From the NCBI GenBank assembly GCA_033344775.1, contig JAWPMT010000005.1, positions 434,001 through 498,000 on the forward strand: a stretch of DNA of 64,000 bases. The letters are read 5' to 3'. The stretch is from Cytophagales bacterium (lineage in GTDB: Bacteria > Bacteroidota > Bacteroidia > Cytophagales > Cyclobacteriaceae). The notes under the pieces were generated by a model that was given only the letters and a program-made list of their open reading frames with translations, searched no databases and was not told the DNA's origin. The number at the start of each line of letters is the position of its first letter. Position 1 is the first letter of the stretch. Of the stretch, positions 52,168-62,028 are shown one piece after another. Made by a program: the position numbers and the translations under genes.

Positions 52168-52364
52168 GATCTACTAAACTAATGTCCGAATTTAAATTCA
52201 TTGCATTAAAGTTGGGGAGTTCTATTCCTTGTTTGCCATCACAATCGAAAGGTCTAATACTTACTAACACCCTTGTAAGAAAAAGGAAATCTATAACACA
52301 AATTAACTTGCTACTTTCTACAAAAAACAACACTCTTTAAGCATGCATCTTCTGGCTAATAGTT

Positions 52365-53066
52365 ATGATAATTGATTTACATTTGGTTATCATAATCACA
52401 ATACTTTTTGTGGCAAAGGATCAAGTCATAATTTTTGGTGCAGGGGGACATGCAAAAAGTATTATCAGTATCATTCAATCAAAGTCTGAACTAGAAATAT
52501 TTGGAATTCTCATCGATTCTGAATTTCAGAAAGAACAAGAAAAAGTTCTAGACCATTCGGTTTTAGGAGGAAGAGAAATGTTCTCAACCCTGGTAAAGAG
52601 TGGAATTTCCAATGCGGTTGTAGGAATAGGGGACAACAAAGTACGGGCGGACATTTCAATCGAGCTCCAGCATCATGGATTTACGATGGTTAGTCCCACA
52701 CATCAACAATCATTGCTGATGTCAGGCGTAAGGATAGGATTGGGAACCATTGTCCACGCATTTGCTGTAGTGGGTACAGAATCTCTTATTGGAAATAACA
52801 CAATTATTAGCGCCAATGCTGTGATTGGACATAATTGTGTGATCGGAAATCATTGCCAGATAACACCTGGCGTACTAATTGGTGGAGGCGTGAACATCGG
52901 TGATTATTCCTTTCTTGGTCTTGGGTCTGTAGTCCTACCAGGGGTAAACATTGGTAAAAACACCATAATTGGGGCAAATGCTGTAGTAAATAAAGATTTA
53001 GAAGATAATGCCGTTTTGGTAGGGAATCCCGGAAAAGTCATCAAATACCAAGATCCAATCGCATAA
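52365..53066 (+). CDS. NeuD/PglD-type hexapeptide acyltransferase
   Basis: 233 residues from the first ATG. The family normally begins right before the nucleotide-binding-like strand, so the GTG at 52410 (VAKDQVIIFGAGGHAK) is the more likely start and would give 218 residues. The N-terminal Rossmann-like part is followed by a left-handed beta helix of hexapeptide repeats (VIGHNCVIGNHCQITPGV, then INIGD-type turns). The conserved catalytic His is in AVIGHNC. Such enzymes acetylate sugar amines in surface-polysaccharide or sialic-acid-type pathways using acetyl-CoA, as trimers. No sugar pathway genes are beside it, so the substrate is unknown. Confidence 0.85.
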   Translation: MIIDLHLVIIITILFVAKDQVIIFGAGGHAKSIISIIQSKSELEIFGILIDSEFQKEQEKVLDHSVLGGREMFSTLVKSGISNAVVGIGDNKVRADISIELQHHGFTMVSPTHQQSLLMSGVRIGLGTIVHAFAVVGTESLIGNNTIISANAVIGHNCVIGNHCQITPGVLIGGGVNIGDYSFLGLGSVVLPGVNIGKNTIIGANAVVNKDLEDNAVLVGNPGKVIKYQDPIA

Positions 53067-53067
53067 A

Positions 53068-53095
53068 AAAAGCCGCAACTCACATCACGGCTTTT
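53068..53095. terminator. Terminator hairpin between acyltransferase and ftsZ
   Basis: Arms AAAAGCCG and CGGCTTTT, perfect, with a 12-base loop. The symmetric A/T ends let it stop transcription from both sides: the acyltransferase gene and the division cluster ending at ftsZ. Confidence 0.75.
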
Positions 53096-53117
53096 CAAGT
53101 ATATACACCTGTAGTTC

Positions 53118-54875
53118 TTAGTCTACATTATCGTGAAGGAACTTGTTGTTCCCTAATATCTGATTGTCGTCAGTCAAGTTGAATTTCGAGATGTTGCGCT
53201 CCGAAGAGTGCGGCACCTCTTTCAATTTCACTTTCTTACGTTCATAAGCTGGCACATCCCACTTCTCTTTGAAACTCTCTGCATTCATGTATTCCTGCAT
53301 TTGCCGTGCTTTCTTAGCTTCTTCGATCTTCTCTTCACGTTGGCGTCGCTCTTCCATCAACTCAACCTTTCGGGAAATCGGAATGGCAGGCCCATCCAAT
53401 AGCTCATCGAGTACCGGGTCTTCATCCTGAGACTCTGGTTCGATCTGATAATCCTTGCTTAATTCTACCAGGAAATCATTGTCCTCAACCTCATCTTCCT
53501 CTTCTTCTTCCTCCTCCATGTAATCACGAGGTTCAGGCTTCTCGAACTCAAAGGTGAACGATGGTCGTTCCGCGGGACGTTCTTCAGGTTCGTCCTCTAT
53601 GTCGTCTACCTCAAAATCAAAATCATCAAATCCCGACTCTCTCACTGGAGGTCTTTCGAATGGACTGGTTCTTGAAACTGTAAATTCTTCCTCAGATTCG
53701 TTCTCATCCTGCACAGGCTTTCGAACTTGTGGACGATCAAATAGCGTAAACTGATTGATCTCCCGTGAAGATTCAAGGTCATACACCTTCTTCTGAACCT
53801 CATCGCGATCCTCAAGCTCTACCTCTTGCTGTATTTCAGCTTTCAACAGCTCCATGCTATCGATCTTTGGTTGCTTTCGCATCTTGAGCTGCATGTCCTC
53901 ATCACTGGCAAAGCCAGTCGCGATGACAGTCACACTGATGTTTTCACCTAAAGAGCTGTCCACACCATGGCCGAAGATCACCTCTGCATCATCACCCGCA
54001 AAATCCTGCATGTAATCCGTGATGTCCGCCAACTCGTCCATTTGCAACTCAGCGTCTTCGCCAGACATGATCGAAAGCAGGATCTTTTCAGCACCCATGA
54101 TGTTCTGATTGTTCAACAGTGGTGAATTTAACGCCATCTCTGCCGCTCTACGAGCACGACTCTCTCCGGATGCTCTCGCAGACCCCATAACGGCTGCACC
54201 CGCATCCTTCATGACCGTCTTCACATCTTCAAAGTCCACATTGACATGTCCTGGAACCGTAATGATCTCAGCAATGCCTTTTGCTGCAGTTGTCAACACA
54301 TTATCTGCTTTACCAAATGCTTCACTGATGGCCAGGTTACCGAACATCTCTTTGATCTTGTCATTGAGCACGACCAGGACCGTATCACAATGCTGCTTGA
54401 GCAACCGGATACCTTCATTGGCCTGGTTCATTTTTTTACGTCCTTCAAAACCAAATGGCGCAGTAACGATACCTACGGTCAAGATATCCATCTCTTTCGC
54501 AACCTGAGCAATGACCGGAGCCGCCCCAGTTCCGGTACCTCCACCCATTCCTGCAGTCACGAAAACCATTTTAGTCTCCTCCGAGAGCATCTCGCGGATA
54601 TCTTCTTTGCTTTCAATCGCCGCGTTCCTTCCTTTCTCAGGATTAGCTCCTGCTCCCAGTCCTTTGGTCAGGTCGATCCCAATCTGAAGTTTATTGGCGA
54701 CCGGGCTACTCTGAAGCGCCTGGCTATCCGTATTGCAAACCACGAACTCCACATCTTTGATGCCCGAGTTGAACATGTGGTTTACGGCGTTGCTACCTCC
54801 GCCACCTACTCCGATTACCTTGATAATGGACTTGTGGTGTGAGGGCAGGTCGAATGCATATGTATTTTCACCCAT
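53118..54875 (-). CDS. ftsZ: Cell division protein FtsZ
   Basis: 585 residues, much longer than the ~385 of E. coli. The tubulin-like GTPase core (~15-325) has GVGGGGSNAVNHM and the GTP-binding GGGTGTGAAPV. A ~230-residue charged linker follows, with an acidic run near 455-475 (EEEEEEEDEVEDND), then the Bacteroidota-type tail ending NNKFLHDNVD. It polymerises into the Z ring at mid-cell and recruits the divisome. It is the last gene of the cluster, 41 bp after ftsA, with a terminator hairpin just beyond. The long linker is common in this phylum. Confidence 0.98.
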   Translation of the reverse strand: MGENTYAFDLPSHHKSIIKVIGVGGGGSNAVNHMFNSGIKDVEFVVCNTDSQALQSSPVANKLQIGIDLTKGLGAGANPEKGRNAAIESKEDIREMLSEETKMVFVTAGMGGGTGTGAAPVIAQVAKEMDILTVGIVTAPFGFEGRKKMNQANEGIRLLKQHCDTVLVVLNDKIKEMFGNLAISEAFGKADNVLTTAAKGIAEIITVPGHVNVDFEDVKTVMKDAGAAVMGSARASGESRARRAAEMALNSPLLNNQNIMGAEKILLSIMSGEDAELQMDELADITDYMQDFAGDDAEVIFGHGVDSSLGENISVTVIATGFASDEDMQLKMRKQPKIDSMELLKAEIQQEVELEDRDEVQKKVYDLESSREINQFTLFDRPQVRKPVQDENESEEEFTVSRTSPFERPPVRESGFDDFDFEVDDIEDEPEERPAERPSFTFEFEKPEPRDYMEEEEEEEDEVEDNDFLVELSKDYQIEPESQDEDPVLDELLDGPAIPISRKVELMEERRQREEKIEEAKKARQMQEYMNAESFKEKWDVPAYERKKVKLKEVPHSSERNISKFNLTDDNQILGNNKFLHDNVD

Positions 54876-54916
54876 GATCTAATATTGTTTATGGCCTGGT
54901 CTAAGCTCCAAGCCTA

Positions 54917-56224
54917 TTAATATTCCATTTTATCGTCTATGTCATCAATCAGCAGACCCTTGGTCTTCTCCAGGATATTCTGGAAGAAGTTACCATCAGG
55001 ACGCTCTCTGGTTCGACGCTGCTTGACGCCTTCTTCGCGCTCTTTGCGCTCCATGTACTGCATTTCTCTGAAGTCCAATGCTTTGAATCCAGATAACACC
55101 AAACCAACAGATGTAGCGTACATCGGACTCTTGACCGACTCTACTTTGCTCTTACCCAAATGCTCATTTGGATATCCAACTCTGGCATCAAGACCAGTCA
55201 TGTACTCGAACAGCTGCTTGATACTGGTCAACTGTGAACCACCTCCCGTGATTACAATTCCCGCAGCTAGTTTCTTATGGTAGCCAGAAGTGATGATCTC
55301 GGTATGAACCATCTCTATGATCTCTTCCATTCTCGCCTCGATGATGTGCGCCAGGTTCTTCACAGAAATCTCCTTTGCCGGACGATTTCTCAATCCGGGG
55401 ATGGCCACAATTTCATTGGCATTTGCCTCTTCGCCGATGGCTCTACCAAACTTGGTTTTCAATTGCTCGGCCTGGTGTTCCATCACCATACAGCCTTGCT
55501 TGATGTCCGCAGTAATGATGTTACCGCCAAAAGGGATGACCGCTGTATGGCGAATGATATTATCGTAGAAGACGGCAATATCCGTCGTACCACCTCCAAT
55601 ATCTACCAGACAAACGCCTGCTTCTTTTTCTTCCTCACTCAGTACCGCCAAGCTTGAAGCTAATGGCTCCAAAATCAAGTTTTCTACTTCAAGTCCAGCT
55701 CGCTTGATGCACCGATTGATGTTGTTAATTGCGTTTGTTTGTGCCGTGATGATATGGAAGTCCGCCTCGAGTTTCACGCCTGACATTCCTACAGGATCTT
55801 TAATGCCATCTTCGTAATCGACGATGTAGTCCTGAGGCATCACATGAATGATCTCACTACCCGGAGGAATCACAATGCGATACATGTCGTTTGTTAGTCG
55901 ATTCACATCTTCTACCGTGATCTCATCATTGCTCTCACGTGTGATAGAACCATGATAAACCGCACTTTTGATGTGTTGGCCAGCAATTCCAACATTAACG
56001 ACGCGGATATCAATATTGGCCATTTCACTGGCCTGCGCAACTGCCTTTTCAATCGCGTGAACCGTCTTATCAATATTGGTCACAATGCCACGGATCACAC
56101 CATCGGAAACGGCTTTCCCCATACCCAGGATCTCCAGTTTTCCGAATTCGTTTTTGCGCCCGACGATGCAGCAGATCTTGGTGGTACCAATATCAAGACC
56201 TACTATGATTTTATCCTCTTCCAT
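54917..56224 (-). CDS. ftsA: Cell division protein FtsA
   Basis: 435 residues, usual length. Actin-like ATPase with phosphate-1 motif GLDIGTTKICCIVG, phosphate-2 DIGGGTTDIAVF (~205) and the adenosine-binding GIVITGGGSQLTSI (~330). The 1C domain specific to FtsA lies at ~85-165. The C-terminus (ILEKTKGLLIDDIDD) is amphipathic and would tether it to the inner membrane, where it anchors FtsZ filaments. It lies between ftsQ and ftsZ as in most bacteria. Confidence 0.97.
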   Translation of the reverse strand: MEEDKIIVGLDIGTTKICCIVGRKNEFGKLEILGMGKAVSDGVIRGIVTNIDKTVHAIEKAVAQASEMANIDIRVVNVGIAGQHIKSAVYHGSITRESNDEITVEDVNRLTNDMYRIVIPPGSEIIHVMPQDYIVDYEDGIKDPVGMSGVKLEADFHIITAQTNAINNINRCIKRAGLEVENLILEPLASSLAVLSEEEKEAGVCLVDIGGGTTDIAVFYDNIIRHTAVIPFGGNIITADIKQGCMVMEHQAEQLKTKFGRAIGEEANANEIVAIPGLRNRPAKEISVKNLAHIIEARMEEIIEMVHTEIITSGYHKKLAAGIVITGGGSQLTSIKQLFEYMTGLDARVGYPNEHLGKSKVESVKSPMYATSVGLVLSGFKALDFREMQYMERKEREEGVKQRRTRERPDGNFFQNILEKTKGLLIDDIDDKMEY

Positions 56225-56263
56225 TTTCTTTATTATTCAGTCAGGTCGTCCGCAAATAGCGTC

Positions 56264-57019
56264 CTATTCGCAGACAATTTGATCTTTAAATTTTAAGTTA
56301 ACCAGCGAGTAAGTGTTCCATCCCTTGTTGGGAAGTATTTCCTTGTAAAAAACCTCTAATTTCTTAAATTTTTTCGCGAGATCAGAGGGCTTTCCAAAGA
56401 GAATTTTTTGCTTCGTGATTTGGGGCAACATCGTAATCTCTCCGCTACCTTCAAATACCAAATGTGCGATCTGTGCTTTCCAAAATTCATCCGCATCTAT
56501 AAAGCGCAGTAACTCAAAGAGATCAGCCCCTTCTTCGGTGGATGTGATGCCATTTTTCAGGTCAATTTTCTTCTCAATTTCGATCAAAGGCACTCTTGCC
56601 GTGTGCTTCCCATTGATTGGCAAAACCAGTCCTCGATCGTCGATGTATTTATCGGCTCCATAAGGATCGTAAATCCGTGCAATAGGTCGGGCCTGCTCGA
56701 CATTCACCACGATATTCCCTTTCAGATCGTAGAAAATCTGCGCATCTGCCACAAAAGCATGAGCTTCCACCCTACTTTCCAGCAATTTCAAATCAATATC
56801 TCCGATCCGTGACCCAAGCACATAATCCGTGTTTTGAGCATTCATCAATCCTAACACTTCAGGTTGATCAATGAAATAATTCCCTTTTTCCTGTTCAATG
56901 TTGATCAACACATCGTGGATCACTCTCCGTGAATGCTTCACACTACTGAAGCTGATCAAACCCAGCAACAGGGTGCATGAAATACTTATGGTCAATATGG
57001 TTTTTAAACTAACGCTCAA
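56264..57019 (-). CDS. ftsQ: Cell division protein FtsQ/DivIB
   Basis: 251 residues. One N-terminal transmembrane helix (ILTISISCTLLLGLISF, ~8-24) is followed by a POTRA-like domain (~35-110: IDLKLLESRVEAHAFVADAQIFYDLKGNIVVNVEQARPIARI) and a beta domain. The low sequence similarity normal for the family is compensated by position between murC and ftsA. It bridges early and late divisome proteins in the periplasm. The start overlaps the end of murC by 11 bases. Confidence 0.93.
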   Translation of the reverse strand: MSVSLKTILTISISCTLLLGLISFSSVKHSRRVIHDVLINIEQEKGNYFIDQPEVLGLMNAQNTDYVLGSRIGDIDLKLLESRVEAHAFVADAQIFYDLKGNIVVNVEQARPIARIYDPYGADKYIDDRGLVLPINGKHTARVPLIEIEKKIDLKNGITSTEEGADLFELLRFIDADEFWKAQIAHLVFEGSGEITMLPQITKQKILFGKPSDLAKKFKKLEVFYKEILPNKGWNTYSLVNLKFKDQIVCE

Positions 57020-58391
57020 CAGTTTCTTTGTTTTCTAAATACCTTTTGATTTTTGGCACCAGTTGGTCAATATCACCTGCACCTACCGTCACCAATACTT
57101 CTAACTCTTCATTGGCCAATGCTTCAGGAAAATCAGCCTTCTTCATCATTCGCTTTCCTGTGGTGATCTGATCAAATATGATCTGTGAAGTAATGCCAGG
57201 TATAGGCTCCTCCCTCGCTGGATAGATCGGCAGCATGATCACTTCATCTGCAATTGACAGACTGGAGCTGAATCCTTTCTGAAAATCCCGGGTTCTAGTG
57301 AACAGATGAGGCTGAAAAATCGCCGTTATCTTTTTGCCTGGATACAAGAAACGTACAGAATTTAACAACGCTTCAATTTCCGTTGGGTGATGGGCATAGT
57401 CATCGATGTACACACCCGCTTCTCCACGGTAGATGTACTCAAACCTTCTCTTCACACCACGATAAGAAGACATCCTTTCTTTGACGGCTTCCGGTGACAT
57501 GCCCAGGTCCAGTGCTACGGTAATCGCGGCAATCGCATTCGAAATATTATGGTAGCCCGGAAGTTGTAAGTGAATGTCCGTTATTTCCTGCTTGCCCCGG
57601 TAGTCAAATAAGTTATAGCCATCCTGGACTGAGAGGTTGGCAGCGGTAATGTCCGCTCCCTCCAGACCAAATGATTGATAATCAAGATCATCAAGTTCGC
57701 CATCCAACTGGCGAACCGTATCAATATGGAGTAAAATCTTTGCTTCATGGTTTAATGAGAGAAATTCTTTGTATGTCTGTAGCATGGTGGATTCGTCACC
57801 ATAGATATCCAGGTGATCGGGATCCAATGAAGTCAGTATGGTATGGTTGGGATACAACCGCAGGAAGGAACGATCAAATTCGTCAGCCTCCGCCACTACC
57901 GGGGAATCAGGTCCACCCATGATCAAATTAGAGGCATAGTTGGTCATGATTCCGCCTACAAAGGCAGAAGTACCTTTCTCAGATCCTGCAAGCAGATGTG
58001 CCACCATAGAAGAAGTAGTCGTCTTCCCGTGGGTACCTCCTACCGCAACTGTGTAGTGATCCCTGGTAATGATGCCCAGTACCTCCGAACGCTTTTTCAC
58101 CTGAAATTCGTTCGTGAGAAAATAAGATAGCTCTGAATGTCCTTCAGGTATAGCCGGTGTATACACGACCAGCGTGTTGCTATTATCTTGAAAGTCTTCG
58201 GTAATGAATTGGGTATTGTCCTCATAATGAACAGCTATCCCTTCTTCCACCAGCTTTCTAGTCAATGGCGTTTCTGCCCGGTCATAGCCAGCTACTTGAG
58301 CCCCACGTTCTTTGAACCACCTGGCTATAGCACTCATACCAATCCCTCCGATCCCTACAAAATAGACGCTATGGATATTCGCCAAATTCAT
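57009..58391 (-). CDS. murC: UDP-N-acetylmuramate-L-alanine ligase
   Basis: 460 residues. N-terminal Rossmann motif VGIGGIGMSAIARWF; ATP loop GGTHGKTTTSSMVAHLL (~115); central EADEFDRSFL and DPDHLDIYGD; C-terminal domain with YDDYAHHPTEI-type sequence (IDDYAHHPTEIEAL, ~325). It adds L-alanine to UDP-MurNAc with ATP, the first amino acid of the peptidoglycan stem, in the cytoplasm. The start overlaps the murG stop by four bases (ATGA). It looks complete, with no missing motif. Confidence 0.98.
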   Translation of the reverse strand: MNLANIHSVYFVGIGGIGMSAIARWFKERGAQVAGYDRAETPLTRKLVEEGIAVHYEDNTQFITEDFQDNSNTLVVYTPAIPEGHSELSYFLTNEFQVKKRSEVLGIITRDHYTVAVGGTHGKTTTSSMVAHLLAGSEKGTSAFVGGIMTNYASNLIMGGPDSPVVAEADEFDRSFLRLYPNHTILTSLDPDHLDIYGDESTMLQTYKEFLSLNHEAKILLHIDTVRQLDGELDDLDYQSFGLEGADITAANLSVQDGYNLFDYRGKQEITDIHLQLPGYHNISNAIAAITVALDLGMSPEAVKERMSSYRGVKRRFEYIYRGEAGVYIDDYAHHPTEIEALLNSVRFLYPGKKITAIFQPHLFTRTRDFQKGFSSSLSIADEVIMLPIYPAREEPIPGITSQIIFDQITTGKRMMKKADFPEALANEELEVLVTVGAGDIDQLVPKIKRYLENKETVER

Positions 58392-59494
58392 ACAGCCATT
58401 TTGATTACTTCGTTAGCGATATCATAAGCAGCCTTGGGTTTCGCCAGGGCACCTATTTGTGTTTTCAATGACGCCAATTTCGCCTCGTCCTGCAATGTTT
58501 TCAAGGCAGTCGGAATCAATTCATTTTCAGCTTCTGCATCTTTCACCATCACTGCAGCTTCCTTTTTCACCAATGCTTTTGCATTTAAAGTCTGGTGGTC
58601 TTCCGCCACATTGGGTGAAGGCACCAATATGGTCGCTTTTCCCATGATCATTAACTCCGCAATAGAAAGTGCCCCCGCTCTGGAGATGACCAGATCCGCC
58701 ACATTGTACGCATATTGCATTTCACGAATGAAGTCATGAATTCTGATCCCTGGATAATCATCACGATCTAATTGTTCCACAATGTTCTGGTGATAAAATC
58801 CGCCTGTCTGCCAAACCACTTGCACATCGTTGGACTTAAGTGCATCCAGGTGTTTCAGGATGCTCTGATTGATGGTCCGAGCTCCTAAACTTCCTCCTAG
58901 TGCTAAAATGGTTTTCTTATTAGGATCTAAGTTGAAGTATCCAAACGCCGCATCTCTATTCTCTTGCTGGATATCTAGCCGGACCGGATTTCCAGTCAAC
59001 ACCAGTTTATCCTTTGGAAAGTATTTTTCAAGGCCATCGTAAGCCACACATATCTTATCGACTCGCTTGGAAAGCCATTTATTGGTCAAGCCTGCATATG
59101 AATTCTGCTCCTGGATCAAAGTGGGGATCTTTCTACGAGTCGCCGCATACAACAGGGGCCCACTGGCATAGCCTCCCACCCCAATCACTACATCCGGATT
59201 GAATTCCCGGATCAATCGGAAGGATTTTCTGATGCTCGCAATCACTTTGAAAGGAAGCGATAGATTGTCCACAGTGATCTTTCTTTGAATCCCACTGATC
59301 CAAAGGCCTTCTATCTTAAATCCAGCTTCCGGAACTTTCTTCATCTCCATTCTTCCTTCTGCGCCAACAAAAAGAATCTCGACATTGGCCAAGGTTGCCT
59401 TTAACGCCTGGGCAATGGAAATAGCAGGATAGATGTGCCCGCCGGTGCCGCCGCCACTGATCATAAAACGATATGTTCGCTTTTCTTCACTCAT
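58388..59494 (-). CDS. murG: UDP-GlcNAc:undecaprenyl-PP-MurNAc-pentapeptide transferase MurG
   Basis: 368 residues, GT-B glycosyltransferase. The first glycine loop reads SGGGTGGHIYPAISIA (~13), and the second domain has ALGGSLGARTINQ (~200) and RAGALSIAELMIMGK with the family's substrate-binding Glu. It makes lipid II from lipid I at the inner face of the inner membrane. It starts 3 bp after the ftsW stop and is coupled to murC by a four-base overlap. Confidence 0.98.
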   Translation of the reverse strand: MSEEKRTYRFMISGGGTGGHIYPAISIAQALKATLANVEILFVGAEGRMEMKKVPEAGFKIEGLWISGIQRKITVDNLSLPFKVIASIRKSFRLIREFNPDVVIGVGGYASGPLLYAATRRKIPTLIQEQNSYAGLTNKWLSKRVDKICVAYDGLEKYFPKDKLVLTGNPVRLDIQQENRDAAFGYFNLDPNKKTILALGGSLGARTINQSILKHLDALKSNDVQVVWQTGGFYHQNIVEQLDRDDYPGIRIHDFIREMQYAYNVADLVISRAGALSIAELMIMGKATILVPSPNVAEDHQTLNAKALVKKEAAVMVKDAEAENELIPTALKTLQDEAKLASLKTQIGALAKPKAAYDIANEVIKMAV

Positions 59495-59497
59495 GAC

Positions 59498-60661
59498 TTA
59501 GGCCGCTTCGGGCACCTCCTCTCTTATTGCGTTTTCCAGTTTATCATCTTCTGTATCGATTTTACCCCTGCTTACACTGATCACAATACCCAGTGCGAGT
59601 CCCATGAACAGCTGAGAGGTACCCCCCATACTGAGTAAGGGCAAAGGCAAACCTGTTACTGGTCCTAATCCCACGGCTACACCCATATTCACCATGGCTT
59701 GAAGCACCAGGGCAAACGTGAGTGCCGAAGACAGCAGCCCTCCGAAGGGTCGTTCACTATTAAAAGTGGCTTTCATCCCACGATACAGTAATGTGAGATA
59801 AAGCAACAGGACGAACAGTCCTCCCAACAAACCATACTCTTCCAAAATGATCGCATACACGAAATCTGAATATGGATGTGGCAGGTAATTTCTTTGGTCA
59901 CTTTGTCCAGGACCTTTGCCGAAGATACCTCCGGTGGCAATTGCTACATAGGCTTGCTGTGACTGGAACGATTGCTCCTGATTCATGAATTTCTCTACCC
60001 GACTGATCACCGTCGGTCCACGCTGCCCGATGAAGATGGCAGCAGTTCCCGCCAATGCACCAATCATGACCAACAAGACCAAATATCTGATGGGTACCCT
60101 TCCCAGAAAGAGCAATAGCATACAGGTGAAAAACAGCAAAATTGCTGTTGAAAAATTGGTCATGGCAATCAAACCACAGATCAAACCAATCCAGACTAAC
60201 ATTGGAATGATGGCCTTTTTAAAATCATCAATGTCCGCCTGCTTTTTGGTCAACATACTGGCCAGCGTGATCAGTAAAGCCAGTTTGGCCAGATCGGAGG
60301 GCTGAAATGCCTGATTGATGATCGGGATCGTGATCCATCGGGAAGCTTCATTGATGTTCGTTCCAAACAACCAGGTGAAAAGCAATAGCGGAACCGAGAT
60401 CCACAGCAAGAATCGCGAGATCTTTGCATAGTATCGATAGTCGACTTTATGCGCGAGCCATACGGCAAACAAACTGATTAGCACCAACGCAGAATGTTTG
60501 ATTAAGTAATATTCTGTGTTGCCATCCATCATCTTGTACGCCAAACTTCCCGTAGCACTGTACACCACCACGATACTGAATAACGACAACAGGAAAACGA
60601 CCAACCAAATGACCGGATCTCCTTTTAAGTTTCGATATGCCCAATCTTTTACCACGTTCAT
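59498..60661 (-). CDS. ftsW: Peptidoglycan glycosyltransferase FtsW (SEDS family)
   Basis: About 387 residues from the preferred ATG at 60661 (MNVVKDWAYRNLKGDPV), which overlaps the murD stop as ATGA. A longer frame to 60712 would bury 17 more residues inside murD and is less likely. About ten hydrophobic helices; SEDS motifs include GLPLPLLSMGGTSQLF near the C-terminus and FQPSDLAKLALL (~120). It polymerises septal glycan strands from lipid II together with FtsI, and lies between murD and murG as usual. Confidence 0.96.
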   Translation of the reverse strand: MNVVKDWAYRNLKGDPVIWLVVFLLSLFSIVVVYSATGSLAYKMMDGNTEYYLIKHSALVLISLFAVWLAHKVDYRYYAKISRFLLWISVPLLLFTWLFGTNINEASRWITIPIINQAFQPSDLAKLALLITLASMLTKKQADIDDFKKAIIPMLVWIGLICGLIAMTNFSTAILLFFTCMLLLFLGRVPIRYLVLLVMIGALAGTAAIFIGQRGPTVISRVEKFMNQEQSFQSQQAYVAIATGGIFGKGPGQSDQRNYLPHPYSDFVYAIILEEYGLLGGLFVLLLYLTLLYRGMKATFNSERPFGGLLSSALTFALVLQAMVNMGVAVGLGPVTGLPLPLLSMGGTSQLFMGLALGIVISVSRGKIDTEDDKLENAIREEVPEAA

Positions 60662-62028
60662 GCCTTCGTGTTTTCTTTTATTGCTAATGCGTTGACTGCT
60701 TTTTTGAAGCAATCTCCTCTGTGTTCATAATTCTTAAAGCGATCGAAACTTGCACAAGCTGGTGAAAGCAACACCACATCTCCTTCTTCGGCCAATTCGG
60801 ACGCTAAGGCAATTGCTTTTTTCATGGAAGTGGTTTCTTCAATTTCCAGCTTCCTTTCAAAAGCATTAATCAATGGTGTATTATCCTCTCCGATACAAAT
60901 CAGTTTTTTTGCTTTCTCAGAAGCAATGGAAACGATCGGATCATAATCGTTGCCTTTGTCGGTCCCACCTGCAATCCAAATGATCGGTTGATTAATCCCG
61001 TCCAAGGCATAGGAAACTGCATCGACATTGGTGGCTTTAGAATCATTGATATATCGGACTCCATTGACCTCCCGCACCACTTCCAGCCGATGGGGAGCAT
61101 TCTTAAATGTCTTCAGCGCTTTCAGGATTTTATCAATGCTCACATCGAAGTGAAGACCCGAGAGTACTGCTGCCATCGTATTGATCATGTTATGACGTCC
61201 GATCAACGCTATTTCCGCCTGTGGAATGGCATGGTACTCGCCTGAATTGGCAAAATTCAAATCAAATCTTAAATGTTCCCGATCAATGTAAGCAGCCGAA
61301 TTTTCCTGCTTAGAGGCAGAAACCGCAAACAAACACGCTTCTACTTTTCGTTTGGCCAGTTCTTCATTAACTGGCTCGCAATCTGAGCAATAGATCAGGC
61401 ACTCGTCCTTGGTCAGGTTCTCCGTGATCCGGAATTTCGAATTGACGTACTTGTTAAAGTCGTGATCATATCGATCCAGGTGGTCTGGGGTTATGTTGAG
61501 CAATACCGCCACATCCGGCTTGAATGAAATGATCCCATCTAATTGGAAGCTACTCACCTCTACCACATAGTAATCATACCCTCCTTCCGCGACCAATTTG
61601 GCAAAGCTTACGCCTATATTACCCCCTAATGCCACTTTCAGACCTGCAGTCTTTAGCAAATGATAAGCCAACAAAGTCGTAGTGGTCTTTCCATTGGTCC
61701 CTGTGATGGCAATCACTTTTTCCTGCTCCAGAAATCGATAGGCAAACTCAATCTCTGAGATCACAGGCGTCCCTTCTTCAAGGAATTTTCTTACTACTGG
61801 CACTTTTTCGGGGATACCAGGGCTTTTTACCACCAATTCCGCATCCTCAATAGCTGAAGTATGTCCACCTTCTTCGAAAGCAATGGACTCCTCGTTGAAA
61901 AATGCTTTGATTTCCTCACTGATCATACCAAAATCAGAAACGAAAACATCGTACCCCTTCTGTTTGCCCAGAATGGCAGCTCCGATTCCGCTTTCTCCTG
62001 CTCCTAATATGACCAGCTTCATTGTCAT
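60658..62028 (-). CDS. murD: UDP-N-acetylmuramoyl-L-alanine-D-glutamate ligase
   Basis: 456 residues. N-terminal LVILGAGESGIGAAIL, ATP loop ITGTNGKTTTTLLAYHLL (~115), the central VEVSSFQLDGI and NITPDHLDRYD, and C-terminal INDSKATNVDAV and LSPACASFDRFKNYEHRGD. It adds D-glutamate to UDP-MurNAc-L-Ala with ATP. The start at 62028 overlaps the preceding small gene's stop as ATGA; an in-frame ATG at 62022 is an alternative. All family motifs are intact. Confidence 0.98.
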   Translation of the reverse strand: MTMKLVILGAGESGIGAAILGKQKGYDVFVSDFGMISEEIKAFFNEESIAFEEGGHTSAIEDAELVVKSPGIPEKVPVVRKFLEEGTPVISEIEFAYRFLEQEKVIAITGTNGKTTTTLLAYHLLKTAGLKVALGGNIGVSFAKLVAEGGYDYYVVEVSSFQLDGIISFKPDVAVLLNITPDHLDRYDHDFNKYVNSKFRITENLTKDECLIYCSDCEPVNEELAKRKVEACLFAVSASKQENSAAYIDREHLRFDLNFANSGEYHAIPQAEIALIGRHNMINTMAAVLSGLHFDVSIDKILKALKTFKNAPHRLEVVREVNGVRYINDSKATNVDAVSYALDGINQPIIWIAGGTDKGNDYDPIVSIASEKAKKLICIGEDNTPLINAFERKLEIEETTSMKKAIALASELAEEGDVVLLSPACASFDRFKNYEHRGDCFKKAVNALAIKENTKA